A DNA stretch of 64,000 nucleotides, from positions 14,494 through 78,493 of the forward strand of contig DASZEJ010000174.1 of the NCBI GenBank assembly GCA_035940955.1, in the 5' to 3' direction. Position numbers and translations under genes: made by a program. Shown one piece after another: positions 16,362-25,306 of the stretch (position 1 is its first letter; the number at the start of each line of letters is the position of its first letter). Under the pieces are notes generated by a model, which saw only the letters and a list, made by a program, of their open reading frames with translations, did no database searches and had not been told where the DNA came from. The DNA comes from CADCVT01 sp035940955 (GTDB taxonomy: Bacteria > Actinomycetota > Thermoleophilia > Solirubrobacterales > Solirubrobacteraceae).

Positions 16362-17180
16362 ATGCCGCAGGCGCGGCGCCGCGGCGCGCAGCGGTCCGAC
16401 CTCGGCGCGCGCGTCGCGGCCGGCGTGCCCGCCGCGCTGTTCGCGATCTTCATCGTCGCCTCCGGCGGGCCGGTCTTCGCGGCCGGCGCGGCGGTCCTCG
16501 GGCTGATCTGCCTCCACGAGCTCTACGCGCTCTACGCCGACCTGCGGCCGGCGCGCCTGGCCGGCTTCCTCGGCCTCATCGGCCTGGTGGTCGCCGCCGC
16601 GGCGGGCGACACCGGCGACGTGCTGCTCGTCCTCGCCGCGACGGTCGCTCTGGTCTTCCTGCTGACGATCGCCGGCCCGTCGATCGAGGGCGGCACGCTC
16701 GGCATGGCGGTCGTGCTGCTCGGCGTCGGATGGGTCGGCGTGGGCATCGCACACGCGGTGCTGCTGCGCGAGCTGCCGCACGGCGGCGGGATCGTCGCCG
16801 ACGTGCTGGTCGGCACCTTCGTCGGCGACACCGGCGCCTACTTCGGCGGCCGCGCGCTCGGCCACCGCAGGCTCGCGCCGCGCCTGTCGCCGAACAAGAC
16901 GGTGGAGGGCCTGCTCGCCGGCATCGCCACGGCGATCCTCGCCGTCTGGATCGCCGGGCTCTACCAGGACTGGCTGTCGGGCACCGACGCGCTGCTCCTC
17001 GGCGTCGGCGTCGCCCTCGCCGCCCCGGCCGGCGACCTCTTCGAGTCGTTCATCAAGCGCAGCGCGGGCACGAAGGACACCGGCCGGCTGTTCGGCGCCC
17101 ACGGCGGCGCGCTGGACCGGCTCGACGCGATCCTCTTCACGCTGGTGGTCGGCTACTACGTGTGGAGCGGGATGGTCTAG
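16362..17180 (+). CDS. cdsA: Phosphatidate cytidylyltransferase
   Basis: Polytopic membrane enzyme making CDP-diacylglycerol, the precursor of all phospholipids. 272 residues with about seven or eight hydrophobic helices. The CDS signature is complete: 'SFIKRSAGTKDTGRLFG' then 'HGGALDRLDAILF'. It follows uppS after one base. In most genomes dxr follows; here about 5.8 kb of accessory DNA intervenes. A G/C-rich stem-loop just after the stop may end transcription. Confidence 0.93.
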   Translation: MPQARRRGAQRSDLGARVAAGVPAALFAIFIVASGGPVFAAGAAVLGLICLHELYALYADLRPARLAGFLGLIGLVVAAAAGDTGDVLLVLAATVALVFLLTIAGPSIEGGTLGMAVVLLGVGWVGVGIAHAVLLRELPHGGGIVADVLVGTFVGDTGAYFGGRALGHRRLAPRLSPNKTVEGLLAGIATAILAVWIAGLYQDWLSGTDALLLGVGVALAAPAGDLFESFIKRSAGTKDTGRLFGAHGGALDRLDAILFTLVVGYYVWSGMV

Positions 17181-17217
17181 CCGCGGCGGCTGCCATGAGC
17201 GGCAGCGCCGGCCGCGG
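17181..17217 (+). terminator. Possible stem-loop terminator after cdsA
   Basis: Directly after the cdsA stop, a 14-nt arm (17181-17194) can pair with 17201-17217 through CCGCGG and GCTGCC blocks, with a small bulge and a 6-nt loop. There is no U-tract. Confidence 0.45.
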
Positions 17218-17351
17218 CGGGACGCCGAGCGCCGCCACCACTTCAGCCGCGCCGACCGGTGCGCCCGCCCTCGTTCAACGAGCGCCAAGATGGCCGCAAG
17301 TTCTCCGCGCTGCGGCGTTGTAGGAAGCACGAAACGAAAGGGGCAGCGCGG

Positions 17352-17828
17352 ATGACCGGGCTGTACAAGGCTGGAACGCCGCGCGTGGCACTCGCGGTAC
17401 TGGTGGGGCTGATCACGCTGTTCGCCGCCGCGGGGGGCGCCGGGCCGGCGTGGGCGGACCACTGCGATCCGAACACCGACCCGAACTGCGGGCCGCACGT
17501 CCCCGATCCGCCGCCGCCGGTCGACCCGCCCTGCAACGGGTCGGTCGGGCCGATCCACGCGTGGCCGTGCGCGGCCGATCAGACGCTCGATTGCGTGCAG
17601 GCGGCGACGAGCCCCGAGACGTGCGATGCGGTGCAGGTGACGGTGTACCCCACGACGGTCGGCCCGGTGACGTTGAACGGGGCAAGCACTGCACCGATAA
17701 ACGTCCCCGTGCCGAACGCGTGGACGCCGGTCGACCCGTACTACGACACCGCGAAACGTCCGGTCGACCAGGTCGTCTGCTGGGTCAAGACGCGCGACTC
17801 GATCCGCTGCTTCAACGCGGGACCCTGA
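17352..17828 (+). CDS. Small secreted cysteine-containing protein of unknown function
   Basis: 158 residues. Residues about 1-35 form a signal peptide (hydrophobic 'VALAVLVGLITLFAAAGG', predicted cleavage after 'PAWA'). The mature part is rich in Pro, Asp and Cys ('DHCDPNTDPNCGPHVPDPP', 'PPVDPPCNG'), with about eight cysteines that could form disulfides. A run of 'VTVYPTTVGPVTLNG' suggests a beta fold. SD-like GAAAGGGG lies 10 nt before the ATG. It is the first gene of the insertion between cdsA and dxr and runs the same way as the giant gene after it. I do not recognise a family. Confidence 0.7.
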   Translation: MTGLYKAGTPRVALAVLVGLITLFAAAGGAGPAWADHCDPNTDPNCGPHVPDPPPPVDPPCNGSVGPIHAWPCAADQTLDCVQAATSPETCDAVQVTVYPTTVGPVTLNGASTAPINVPVPNAWTPVDPYYDTAKRPVDQVVCWVKTRDSIRCFNAGP

Positions 17829-18002
17829 CAGCGCGGATCGCCCAGGACCGCCGGGCGCGCGGCGCAACCCTGCCAAGCGCTTCGGCGAACCGGGAGCGAA
17901 TGCCCGTCGACATGGCTGGCGCGTCGCCGCTCCTGCGCCACGCTTTCATGAGAACTAGCGGGCGACCAACCAGTGTGGCGTCGTCGAACGAGAGGGGACG
18001 GC

Positions 18003-21000
18003 ATGCACGGTCGGTCGGGGGCGCGCGCAGCGGGCGCGACACGGTGGCAGGTGCTCATGCTTATTGCCGTCGTCGTCGCGGTGGCGGGGTTCGCACCGGC
18101 CGCCGCGGGCGCGGTCGGTGATCCCCGCGGCCCTGATCGTCCGCACCGGTCGCTGTCCTCGGAGCAGGCGCTCGCCGTGGCCGAGCACGAGCACGGCGAC
18201 TCGATCGGACGCCCGCCGTGGCGGTCCCTCCGTCTCCGCGCCGGCGAGCGCGTCGAGCGCTACCTCACGGCGCACACCGCGCTCGTCGATCGCGGCGCCG
18301 GTCGGCGCGACGCGGTCGCGACCTCGGCGCTGCCGCTGCAGGTGCGCGACGCGGAGGGGATCCTCCGGCCCGTCGATCTGATGCTCGAGCGCGACGGCGT
18401 CGCGTACGCGCCGGCCAATTCGCTCGTCCACCTGCGCCTCGGTGGCCGCGCCGGAGGCGGGGTCGCACTGGGGGACATAGGCGTGCGCATCACCCCGGTC
18501 GGGATCGACGGCGATGCGCCCGGGATCGTCGCCGGAGACAAGATGTTCTACGGCAACGCGGCTCGGGACACCGATCTGGCCGCGCTCGCGCTGCCCGGCG
18601 GCGTCGAGCTGTACGCGCAGATGCGGTCGGCGGCCGCGCCCGAGCGACTGGCGTTCGCGGTCGACCTGCCGCGCGGCGCGCGGCTGCGCGAGGACCTCGG
18701 GTCGGGCGCGATCGCGATCGTCCGCGCCGGGCGCACGCTCGCGCACCTCGTGCCGCCCCGGGCCTGGGACGCCGATCGCCGGGCCGTGCCCGTCCGCTAC
18801 GACCTGCGCGGTGACACGGTCGTGGTGGCCGTCGACCACCGGCGCCCCGGGACGCGGTACCCGGTCGTCGTCGACCCTGCCGTCATCGAAAGCTTTCGGA
18901 GCTGGCGCGGCGACCCGAACATGGACTACTCGGGTTGGAACTACGAGCCCGACTCCCTGAACAAGATCAAGGTCTGGTACGGCGACTGGTACCTCGGCCG
19001 GGGCCTGTACCTCTACAACCGCACCTCGACCGAGAGCTACGTCGGCACCGAGCACCGGCGCTGGCACTTCAACGTCCTCGGGTTCGGCGACGCCTTCATC
19101 TACCGCGCCGACTTCACCGACATGGTCCACGAGCCCAACTCGACCTGCGCGACCGAGGGCATCTTCAGCCGGCGCAACAACGCGTACGAGTCCGGCGCGT
19201 ACAAGGAGCAGTGCTTCGGCTACAGCGACTACCGCACCCACACCGTGTGCTCGCGCAGCGACTGCCAGCCCACCGACAGCGCCGGCACCCCGAGCGCCAC
19301 GACCGGCAACGCCGCGATGTTCGGCGTCAAGACGCCGAGCCTCGGCTTGCGGCCGAGCTTCACCGCGTACGCCGGCGGCGCGGCGATCTACCAGTACGAC
19401 GTCGTCAAGCCGCTGATGGCGGCGTCGGGCATCCCGTCTACGTGGGTTCAGAGCGCCAGCGGGATGAAGGTCCGCGGCACCGACACGGGCATGGGGATGA
19501 GCAACGTCCGCGTGGTCTCGCCGGATCGCACGGACTGGGACCAGAGCCCCTACAAGGAGCCGATCCCCGGATGCTACGACCGCAAGAAGCGGTGCGCGAA
19601 GATCGTCGAGACGGACGCCTTCACGACGGGCAACCTACCCGAGGGCATCGTCCGGATCCGTGGCATCGGCACCGACATCATCGGCGACAGCACGACCACC
19701 GACTTCCCGCTCAAGCTCGATCGCAGCGCGCCGGACCTCAGCGTGGTCGGCGGGCTGCGGTCGCACGCCGGCCTCGTCATCTCCGAGGCCGCCTACGGCC
19801 TTCGCGCTGTGGCCAAGGACGGCTCGACCGCCAGCGCGTTGACGCAGCGGTCGGGGGTCAAGCGCCTCCAGATCCTCGTCGACGGCGTGGTCGTGGCGGG
19901 CGAGGACGCCGACTGCACCGCGGGCAACTGCGAGAAGGTCGCCGAGTATGAGCTGCGGACGCAGGACTTCGCGGCAGGTCGCCACACGATCAAGGTCGTC
20001 GCGACCGACCAGGTCGGCAACGAGAAGATCGACGAGTGGGTCGTGCACGTCGATCACGCGGCGGGCGCGCGCGATAGCTACAGCTTCACCGACGAGGCGG
20101 TGACGACCACGACGAGCGCCCATGTGAATCTCGGCAACGGCAACCTGCTGTTCCGCGCCCGCGACTTCGCGGGCGGCTCCACCGGCCCGGAACTCGCGCT
20201 CGCGCGCTCGTACAACAGCCGGGTCGCCCGTGTTCGCGGCGGCCTCTTCGGCAACGGCTGGTCGCTGGACGGCGGCACCGACGTCCGGCTCGCAGCGGAC
20301 GCGGACGGCGTGGTGCGGTTCACTGGGCCGTCCGGCTACGTCGCGTCGTTCCAGCCGAGCGGCGCCGGGTTCACGCAGCCGCGCGGCCTCAGCGCCGCGC
20401 TGCGGCGCCTCGACGACGGACGCTACGAGCTGGAGTTCGTCGACACCGGAGACCTCTACCGCTTCGACGCGAACGGCAGGCTCGAGTCGATCCTCGACGA
20501 GGACGCCGGCAGCGTGTACTTCGAGCACGACGGCGCCGGCAGGCTGACGCGCATGCGCAACGACGACGGGGACGAGGTCACCTTCGTCCTCGACGGGGCC
20601 GGGCGCGTCGAGCGGGCCACGACCCCCGAGGGCACGCACCGCTTCACGTACGACGACGCCGGCAACCTCACGAGCCACGCCGATCCCGCCGAACGCGCGA
20701 CGACGTACGGCTACGACGGGTCCAACCGGCTCACCCGCGTGACGCCACCGGGCGAGAACCCGTTGAGCGTCGGCTACGACGAGCGCGGGCAGGTCACCTT
20801 CCTGCGCCGTGTCACCGACTCGTCGGCTGGCACCGGGCCGACCACAGCGTTCACTTTCGGCGCCGGCGTGGCGACAGTCACGCCTCCCGGCGGCGTCGTC
20901 CAGACCCATCATCACGACGAGACGCTGTTCGTGACGCAGGCGTCGGTGGGGTCGGGCCCCTCGATCGCGCTGTCCGGGACGCTGCACGAACGCGCCGAGC

Positions 21001-22574
21001 AGCAGCTCGACCGCGGGACCGCCTACGGGCTGACCGTGACCGCGAACGACGGCAACGCCGGCGTCGACTCGCTCGACGTGAACGTCGACACGGCGGTCGA
21101 GCTGGCGGTCGACGACGCGTGCGCGGGCTCCTGCACGGCGTCGCGGTCGCTCAGCGTTGACCCGGCCGACTACGAGTCGGGCGAGTACGTCGTCGAGGCG
21201 TTCGCGGACGACGGCGACGAGCGGTGGACCAGGCGCCGCTTCATCGTGCGCATCCCCGCGGCGCCGGCGCCGTCCTCGGCGTCGACGGAGGAGGACCCGG
21301 ACGTGAGCACGAACTCCCGTCGCTTCCGGGCCGACTTCGGCCTTCGCTCGGACGAGGCCTACCTCGATTCGGTCAACGCCGACCCCGCGAACCGCGCGCG
21401 CGCGACCGAGTACGGCGTGCCGCTCACCGCGGCGGAGCTGGCCGACATCCAGGCACGCGAAGACGTCCAGGGCGCGCTGCACATCGTCAAGAACTACGTC
21501 ACGCAACACGCACTCGGGTCGTCCTTCGCAGGCACGTGGACCGACCATCCGAACGGCGGCATCGTCTACGTCGGCTTCACCGCGGACGCCCAAGCGCACG
21601 TCGACGCGATCAAGCAGCTCTTCCCGTACCCGACGCGCCTGCGGGCGTTCACGGCCGAGCGCAGCCGATCCTCGCTGGACGCCACCCACGAGCAGATCCG
21701 CAACGATCTGGAGCTGCTCCGCTCGCTCATGATCGACGTGAGGAGCATCGTGACGATGAACCAGGGCAACACGGTCGAGGTCGGCGTCCGGGGGCTGAAC
21801 GCCGTGGAGGCGACGCAGCTCAGGCTCCGCTACGGCGACTGGATCCAGCCGTACGAAGACGACCCGGGCGACCACAGCTCACGGGGCGACCTGCACCGCC
21901 GCATCTATCCCGGTTTGCGGATCGAGGCCGACGAACCGCGTGGACCCGACTGCACCGCGGCTTACAGCGCACGCAGCCTCGTCCGCCGGCGCGGCGGCGG
22001 GTACGTGTACTCGACGTCCACGGCCGGCCACTGCGGCGGCGAGAACGATGTCGTCTGGCACCAGGGCGGCAGAAGGATCGGGCACACGACGGCCAGCCAG
22101 TACAAGAGCCGCGCGCGAGCGAACAGCAAGGCGCCCATTCAACTCGACGTGCAGGTCATCAGCTCGAACCGCCGGCGCGTCGGCAAGCGGATCTGGGGGC
22201 CCGACTTCCGGCGCACGCTCATCGCCGTCGAGACTCCCGCTGTTAGCGAACACGAGGGGAACGTCGTCTGCATCACCGGCGAGGAGACCGGCAACAGCTG
22301 CGGCGAGCTCAAGACGACGAATGCGACGAAGACGAGCAAGGACGGGGTGGAGCTGATCCAGCAGCGCTTGGCGACCTACGACGCCGACGGCGGCGACAGC
22401 GGCGCAGCGATCTACCGGAAGGCGCGCGGCCGGCGGGCGATCGCGGTGGGGCTGCACCAGGGCTGGATCCGCCGGACGGAGGACGCCTTCGCGAAGCGCC
22501 ACGTCTACGGCCACGTCCGGTTCCTCGAGTCGATCTACAACCTGAGGGTCTGCGTGCAGGGGCTGTGCGGGTAG
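18003..22574 (+). CDS. Secreted Rhs/YD-repeat protein fused to a streptogrisin-like (S1E) serine protease
   Basis: 1523 residues. Residues 1-37 are a signal peptide. Residues about 40-700 are a large region I cannot assign, with Tyr/Trp-rich and Ig-like stretches. The Rhs part begins near residue 707 ('HVNLGNGNLLFRARD', 'ALARSYNS', 'GLFGNGWSLDG') and has a few YD repeats ('YDDAGNLTSHAD', 'YGYDGSNRLTRVTPPG', 'YDERGQVTFLRR') to about residue 945. Residues about 1110-1300 resemble the propeptide region of alpha-lytic/streptogrisin proteases. The protease follows: Cys1317, His1343 ('TAGHCGG'), Asp1382, the disulfide motif 'CITGEETGNSCG' (Cys1423-Cys1433) and Ser1466 ('GGDSGAAIY'), so the triad is complete. 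ATG 18003 was chosen for its GAGAGGGGA ribosome site; a GTG at 17973 is possible. Inferred to be exported and possibly self-processing. Confidence 0.85.
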   Translation: MHGRSGARAAGATRWQVLMLIAVVVAVAGFAPAAAGAVGDPRGPDRPHRSLSSEQALAVAEHEHGDSIGRPPWRSLRLRAGERVERYLTAHTALVDRGAGRRDAVATSALPLQVRDAEGILRPVDLMLERDGVAYAPANSLVHLRLGGRAGGGVALGDIGVRITPVGIDGDAPGIVAGDKMFYGNAARDTDLAALALPGGVELYAQMRSAAAPERLAFAVDLPRGARLREDLGSGAIAIVRAGRTLAHLVPPRAWDADRRAVPVRYDLRGDTVVVAVDHRRPGTRYPVVVDPAVIESFRSWRGDPNMDYSGWNYEPDSLNKIKVWYGDWYLGRGLYLYNRTSTESYVGTEHRRWHFNVLGFGDAFIYRADFTDMVHEPNSTCATEGIFSRRNNAYESGAYKEQCFGYSDYRTHTVCSRSDCQPTDSAGTPSATTGNAAMFGVKTPSLGLRPSFTAYAGGAAIYQYDVVKPLMAASGIPSTWVQSASGMKVRGTDTGMGMSNVRVVSPDRTDWDQSPYKEPIPGCYDRKKRCAKIVETDAFTTGNLPEGIVRIRGIGTDIIGDSTTTDFPLKLDRSAPDLSVVGGLRSHAGLVISEAAYGLRAVAKDGSTASALTQRSGVKRLQILVDGVVVAGEDADCTAGNCEKVAEYELRTQDFAAGRHTIKVVATDQVGNEKIDEWVVHVDHAAGARDSYSFTDEAVTTTTSAHVNLGNGNLLFRARDFAGGSTGPELALARSYNSRVARVRGGLFGNGWSLDGGTDVRLAADADGVVRFTGPSGYVASFQPSGAGFTQPRGLSAALRRLDDGRYELEFVDTGDLYRFDANGRLESILDEDAGSVYFEHDGAGRLTRMRNDDGDEVTFVLDGAGRVERATTPEGTHRFTYDDAGNLTSHADPAERATTYGYDGSNRLTRVTPPGENPLSVGYDERGQVTFLRRVTDSSAGTGPTTAFTFGAGVATVTPPGGVVQTHHHDETLFVTQASVGSGPSIALSGTLHERAEQQLDRGTAYGLTVTANDGNAGVDSLDVNVDTAVELAVDDACAGSCTASRSLSVDPADYESGEYVVEAFADDGDERWTRRRFIVRIPAAPAPSSASTEEDPDVSTNSRRFRADFGLRSDEAYLDSVNADPANRARATEYGVPLTAAELADIQAREDVQGALHIVKNYVTQHALGSSFAGTWTDHPNGGIVYVGFTADAQAHVDAIKQLFPYPTRLRAFTAERSRSSLDATHEQIRNDLELLRSLMIDVRSIVTMNQGNTVEVGVRGLNAVEATQLRLRYGDWIQPYEDDPGDHSSRGDLHRRIYPGLRIEADEPRGPDCTAAYSARSLVRRRGGGYVYSTSTAGHCGGENDVVWHQGGRRIGHTTASQYKSRARANSKAPIQLDVQVISSNRRRVGKRIWGPDFRRTLIAVETPAVSEHEGNVVCITGEETGNSCGELKTTNATKTSKDGVELIQQRLATYDADGGDSGAAIYRKARGRRAIAVGLHQGWIRRTEDAFAKRHVYGHVRFLESIYNLRVCVQGLCG

Positions 22575-22972
22575 GAGGCCGGCGCGCGGCGGCCGCCCTC
22601 GCGGCCGTCGCGCTCGGGGTGCTGTGGGCGGGTTGGATGGCGGTGGCGGTCTCGCTCGCCCCCCTCGGCGGGCCGAGCGAGTCGCTGCGCGACGCGCTCG
22701 GTCTGGGCGCCACCGCGTTCTGCCGCCCGCACTGGGTCGAGGTGGCACAGCTCGGGCTCGCCGTGCTCGCGGTCTCGGGCCCGGTGGCGCTGGCTCGTGC
22801 GGCGCGGCGCCGGGCGGGCTCGTGGGCGGCCGTGCTGCTTGCGGGCGTGGCGTTCGCCGCGCTGGCGGCGATCTGGGTGAGCGCCACGAGCGCCGGGGAC
22901 TGCGGGTTCGGGAGCGAAGACGCAGCCCGATCGGAGCTGCTTCGAGGTCTCGCAGCCCTGATTCCCTCCTGA
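22565..22972 (+). CDS. Small integral membrane protein of unknown function
   Basis: 135 residues from a GTG that overlaps the end of the Rhs-protease gene by 10 bp, which suggests translational coupling. Three hydrophobic segments: about residues 8-32 ('AALAAVALGVLWAGWMAVAV'), 58-78 ('VAQLGLAVLAVSGPVALARA') and 86-106 ('WAAVLLAGVAFAALAAIWV'). Two cysteines ('AFCRPHW' and 'GDCGFGS') may face the same side. No family recognised. It may help membrane transit or immunity for its neighbour, which is inference from position only. Confidence 0.6.
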   Translation: MRVGGRRAAAALAAVALGVLWAGWMAVAVSLAPLGGPSESLRDALGLGATAFCRPHWVEVAQLGLAVLAVSGPVALARAARRRAGSWAAVLLAGVAFAALAAIWVSATSAGDCGFGSEDAARSELLRGLAALIPS

Positions 22973-23008
22973 CGGGAGCCAGGCGGCGCCCTGCTTCAAT
23001 GGCACCCA

Positions 23009-24163
23009 GTGGCCCCCCGCCGCCTGCTCATCCTCGGCTCGACCGGCTCGATCGGCACGCAGGCGCTCGACGTGGTCGAGCGGTCGGGCGGGTTCGAGCT
23101 GGCGGGGCTGTCGGCCGAGCGGTCGTGGGAGGCGCTGGTCGAGCAGGCGCGCCGGTTCGGCGTGCGGCGGATCGCGCTGGGGGACGCCGACGCCGCGTCG
23201 CGGGCGGCCGAGGCGTGGACGGACGGCGAGGTGCTCTCCGGGCCGGAGGGGCTCGTGCGGCTGGTCGTCGAGTCCGGCGCCGACCTCGTCCTCAACGCGC
23301 TCGTCGGCTCGGCCGGGCTGGGGCCGACGGTCGCGACGCTGGGGGAGGGGATCGACCTCGCGCTGGCCAACAAGGAGTCGCTCGTCGTCGGCGGCGAGCT
23401 GGTCACCGCGCTGGCCGAGGCCACCGGCGCGCAGATCCTGCCCGTCGACTCCGAGCACTCGGCGCTGCACCAGCTCCTGTCCTCCGAGCGGCCGGGCGCC
23501 GTCGAGAAGCTCGTCCTCACCGCGTCGGGCGGCCCGTTCCGCGGGCGCACGCGCGACCAGCTCGGCGGCGTGACGATCGAGGAGGCGCTCGCCCACCCGA
23601 CGTGGGCGATGGGCGGGAAGATCACCGTCGACTCGGCGACGCTGATGAACAAGGGCCTCGAGGTGATCGAGGCCCACCACCTGTTCGGCACGCCGTACGA
23701 CCGGATCGACGTCGTCGTGCATCCGCAGTCGATCGTCCACTCGTACGTCCTCTTGTGCGACGGCGCGGCGCTGGCGCACCTCGGCCGCCCCGACATGCGC
23801 GTCCCGATCGCCTACGCCCTGCACCATCCCGAGCGCGTCGACGTCCCGGTCGCCCCGCTCGACCTGGCGGCCGTCGGGTCGCTGACGTTCGAGCCGGTCG
23901 ACGAGGAGGCGTTCCCGTGCCTGCGCCTGGCGCGCGAGGCCGCGCTGGCGGGTGGCACGGCCCCGTGCGTGCTCAACGCGGCCAACGAGGTCGCCGTCCA
24001 CGCGTTCCTCTCGGGGCGCCTTCCCTTCCTGGGGATCGCGGACGTGATCGAGGAGGCGCTGGAACGCGTCCCCGCCCGGCGCGTCCACGCCTTCGAGACG
24101 CTCTACGAGGCCGACCGCGAGGCCCGCGCGGCCGCGAGCGAGCTGATCGGGGCGCGCGCGTGA
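23009..24163 (+). CDS. dxr: 1-deoxy-D-xylulose 5-phosphate reductoisomerase
   Basis: Second step of the MEP isoprenoid pathway: DXP to MEP with NADPH and a divalent metal. 384 residues, full length. NADPH loop 'LILGSTGSIGTQALDV'; metal/substrate residues in 'PVDSEHSALHQLL'; flexible loop and 'ASGGPFRG'; 'HPTWAMGGKITVDSATLMNKG'; 'VVHPQSIVHSYV'. GTG start, with a weak -10-like TTCAAT at 22995-23000. Its GTGA stop/start overlap with rseP keeps the conserved dxr-rseP pair. dxr is separated from cdsA by the accessory insertion. Confidence 0.96.
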   Translation: MAPRRLLILGSTGSIGTQALDVVERSGGFELAGLSAERSWEALVEQARRFGVRRIALGDADAASRAAEAWTDGEVLSGPEGLVRLVVESGADLVLNALVGSAGLGPTVATLGEGIDLALANKESLVVGGELVTALAEATGAQILPVDSEHSALHQLLSSERPGAVEKLVLTASGGPFRGRTRDQLGGVTIEEALAHPTWAMGGKITVDSATLMNKGLEVIEAHHLFGTPYDRIDVVVHPQSIVHSYVLLCDGAALAHLGRPDMRVPIAYALHHPERVDVPVAPLDLAAVGSLTFEPVDEEAFPCLRLAREAALAGGTAPCVLNAANEVAVHAFLSGRLPFLGIADVIEEALERVPARRVHAFETLYEADREARAAASELIGARA

Positions 24164-25263
24164 CGGTCGTCCTCGCCGCGCTGGTGACGTTCGTCGGGAT
24201 CGCGCTGCTGGTCGTGCTCCACGAGGCCGGCCACTTCGCCGCCGCCAAGGCGGTCGGGATGCGCGTCGAGAAGTTCTCGCTGTTCTTCGGGCCGTGGCTG
24301 TGGAAGGTGCAGCGCGGCGAGACGACGTACGGCATCGCCACGATCCCGCTCGGCGGCTACGTGAAGATCAGCGGGATGAACCCGCACGAGCCGCTGCCTC
24401 CGGACGTGGTGCCGCGGGCCTTCTACCGCCAGCCGGTGTGGAAGCGGATCGTCGTCATCGGCGCCGGCCCGGCGGTCAACTTCGTGCTGGCGTTCGCGAT
24501 CCTGTGGGTGTTCTTCGCGGTCGAGCCGATCGCCGACGAGAGCAGGCCGGCGCTGCCGGTCGTCGAGTCCGTGTCGCCCGGCAGCCCGGCGGTCGGGGTG
24601 CTGCGACCCGGCGACCGCATCGTCGCGGTCGACGGCGTGCGCGGCGACTCCACGCGAATTCGCAGCCAGATCGGCACGCACCGCTGCGCCGGCGCGCAGA
24701 GGCCCGGCTGCCGCGCCGCGGAGCCGGCCGTCCTGACCGTGGTGCGCGACGGGCGCGAGGTGACCGAGCGCGTCCGGCCGCGCTACGACGCCGCCACCCG
24801 GCGGCCGCTCATCGGCTTCCAGTTCCGGACCGCCCAGAAGCAGCTCGGCGTGGGCCAGGCCGCCGCGCACAGCGTCGAGACCATGTGGCTGATCACGCGC
24901 CGGACGGTGGAGACGATCGCCGGCATCTTCTACGACGCCCGCAAGCGCGACGAGGTCGGCAGCATCGTCGGCGGCTACGAGACGACGCGCCGCGCGTTCG
25001 AGTACGACGCCGGCCAGGCCGTCGCGATCCTCGGGCTGATCTCGCTCTCGCTCGCGGTCATCAACCTCGCGCCGTTCCTCCCGCTCGACGGCGGTCACAT
25101 CTTCTGGGCGCTCGCGGAGAAGCTGCGCGGCCGCGCCATCTCGTTCCGCACGATGGAGAAGGCGAGCGTCGTCGGCTTCATGCTCGTTTTGCTGTTGTTC
25201 TTCATCGGGGTAACGAACGACGTAGAGCGGCTGCGGGACGGCACGTTCGACCGGTTGCGTTAG
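24160..25263 (+). CDS. rseP: Site-2 protease, RseP family (M50 zinc metalloprotease)
   Basis: Intramembrane protease that cuts anti-sigma factors and leftover signal peptides. 367 residues from a GTG. The first helix carries 'VVLHEAGHFAAAKA' (zinc ligands His21 and His25, catalytic Glu22); the second metal motif is 'NLAPFLPLDGGHIFW' near residue 300; 'GGYVKISGMN' is also conserved. A PDZ domain lies between (about residues 130-215: 'VSPGSPAVGVLRPGDRIVAVDG'). It includes an insertion with two cysteines ('THRCAGAQRPGC'). Confidence 0.94.
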   Translation: MTVVLAALVTFVGIALLVVLHEAGHFAAAKAVGMRVEKFSLFFGPWLWKVQRGETTYGIATIPLGGYVKISGMNPHEPLPPDVVPRAFYRQPVWKRIVVIGAGPAVNFVLAFAILWVFFAVEPIADESRPALPVVESVSPGSPAVGVLRPGDRIVAVDGVRGDSTRIRSQIGTHRCAGAQRPGCRAAEPAVLTVVRDGREVTERVRPRYDAATRRPLIGFQFRTAQKQLGVGQAAAHSVETMWLITRRTVETIAGIFYDARKRDEVGSIVGGYETTRRAFEYDAGQAVAILGLISLSLAVINLAPFLPLDGGHIFWALAEKLRGRAISFRTMEKASVVGFMLVLLLFFIGVTNDVERLRDGTFDRLR

Positions 25264-25306
25264 CGTCCCGGCCGCCGGCTGTTCAGGGTCCGAAAGGGGA
25301 GCTGGG

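Noticed and set aside
17259..17351. Upstream start for the small secreted protein
   Set aside because: The extension would place about 31 polar residues before the signal peptide; the ATG at 17352 has a good ribosome site.
22624..24159. Long plus-strand frame running into rseP
   Set aside because: Out-of-frame reading of dxr; true RseP homology starts at GTG 24160.
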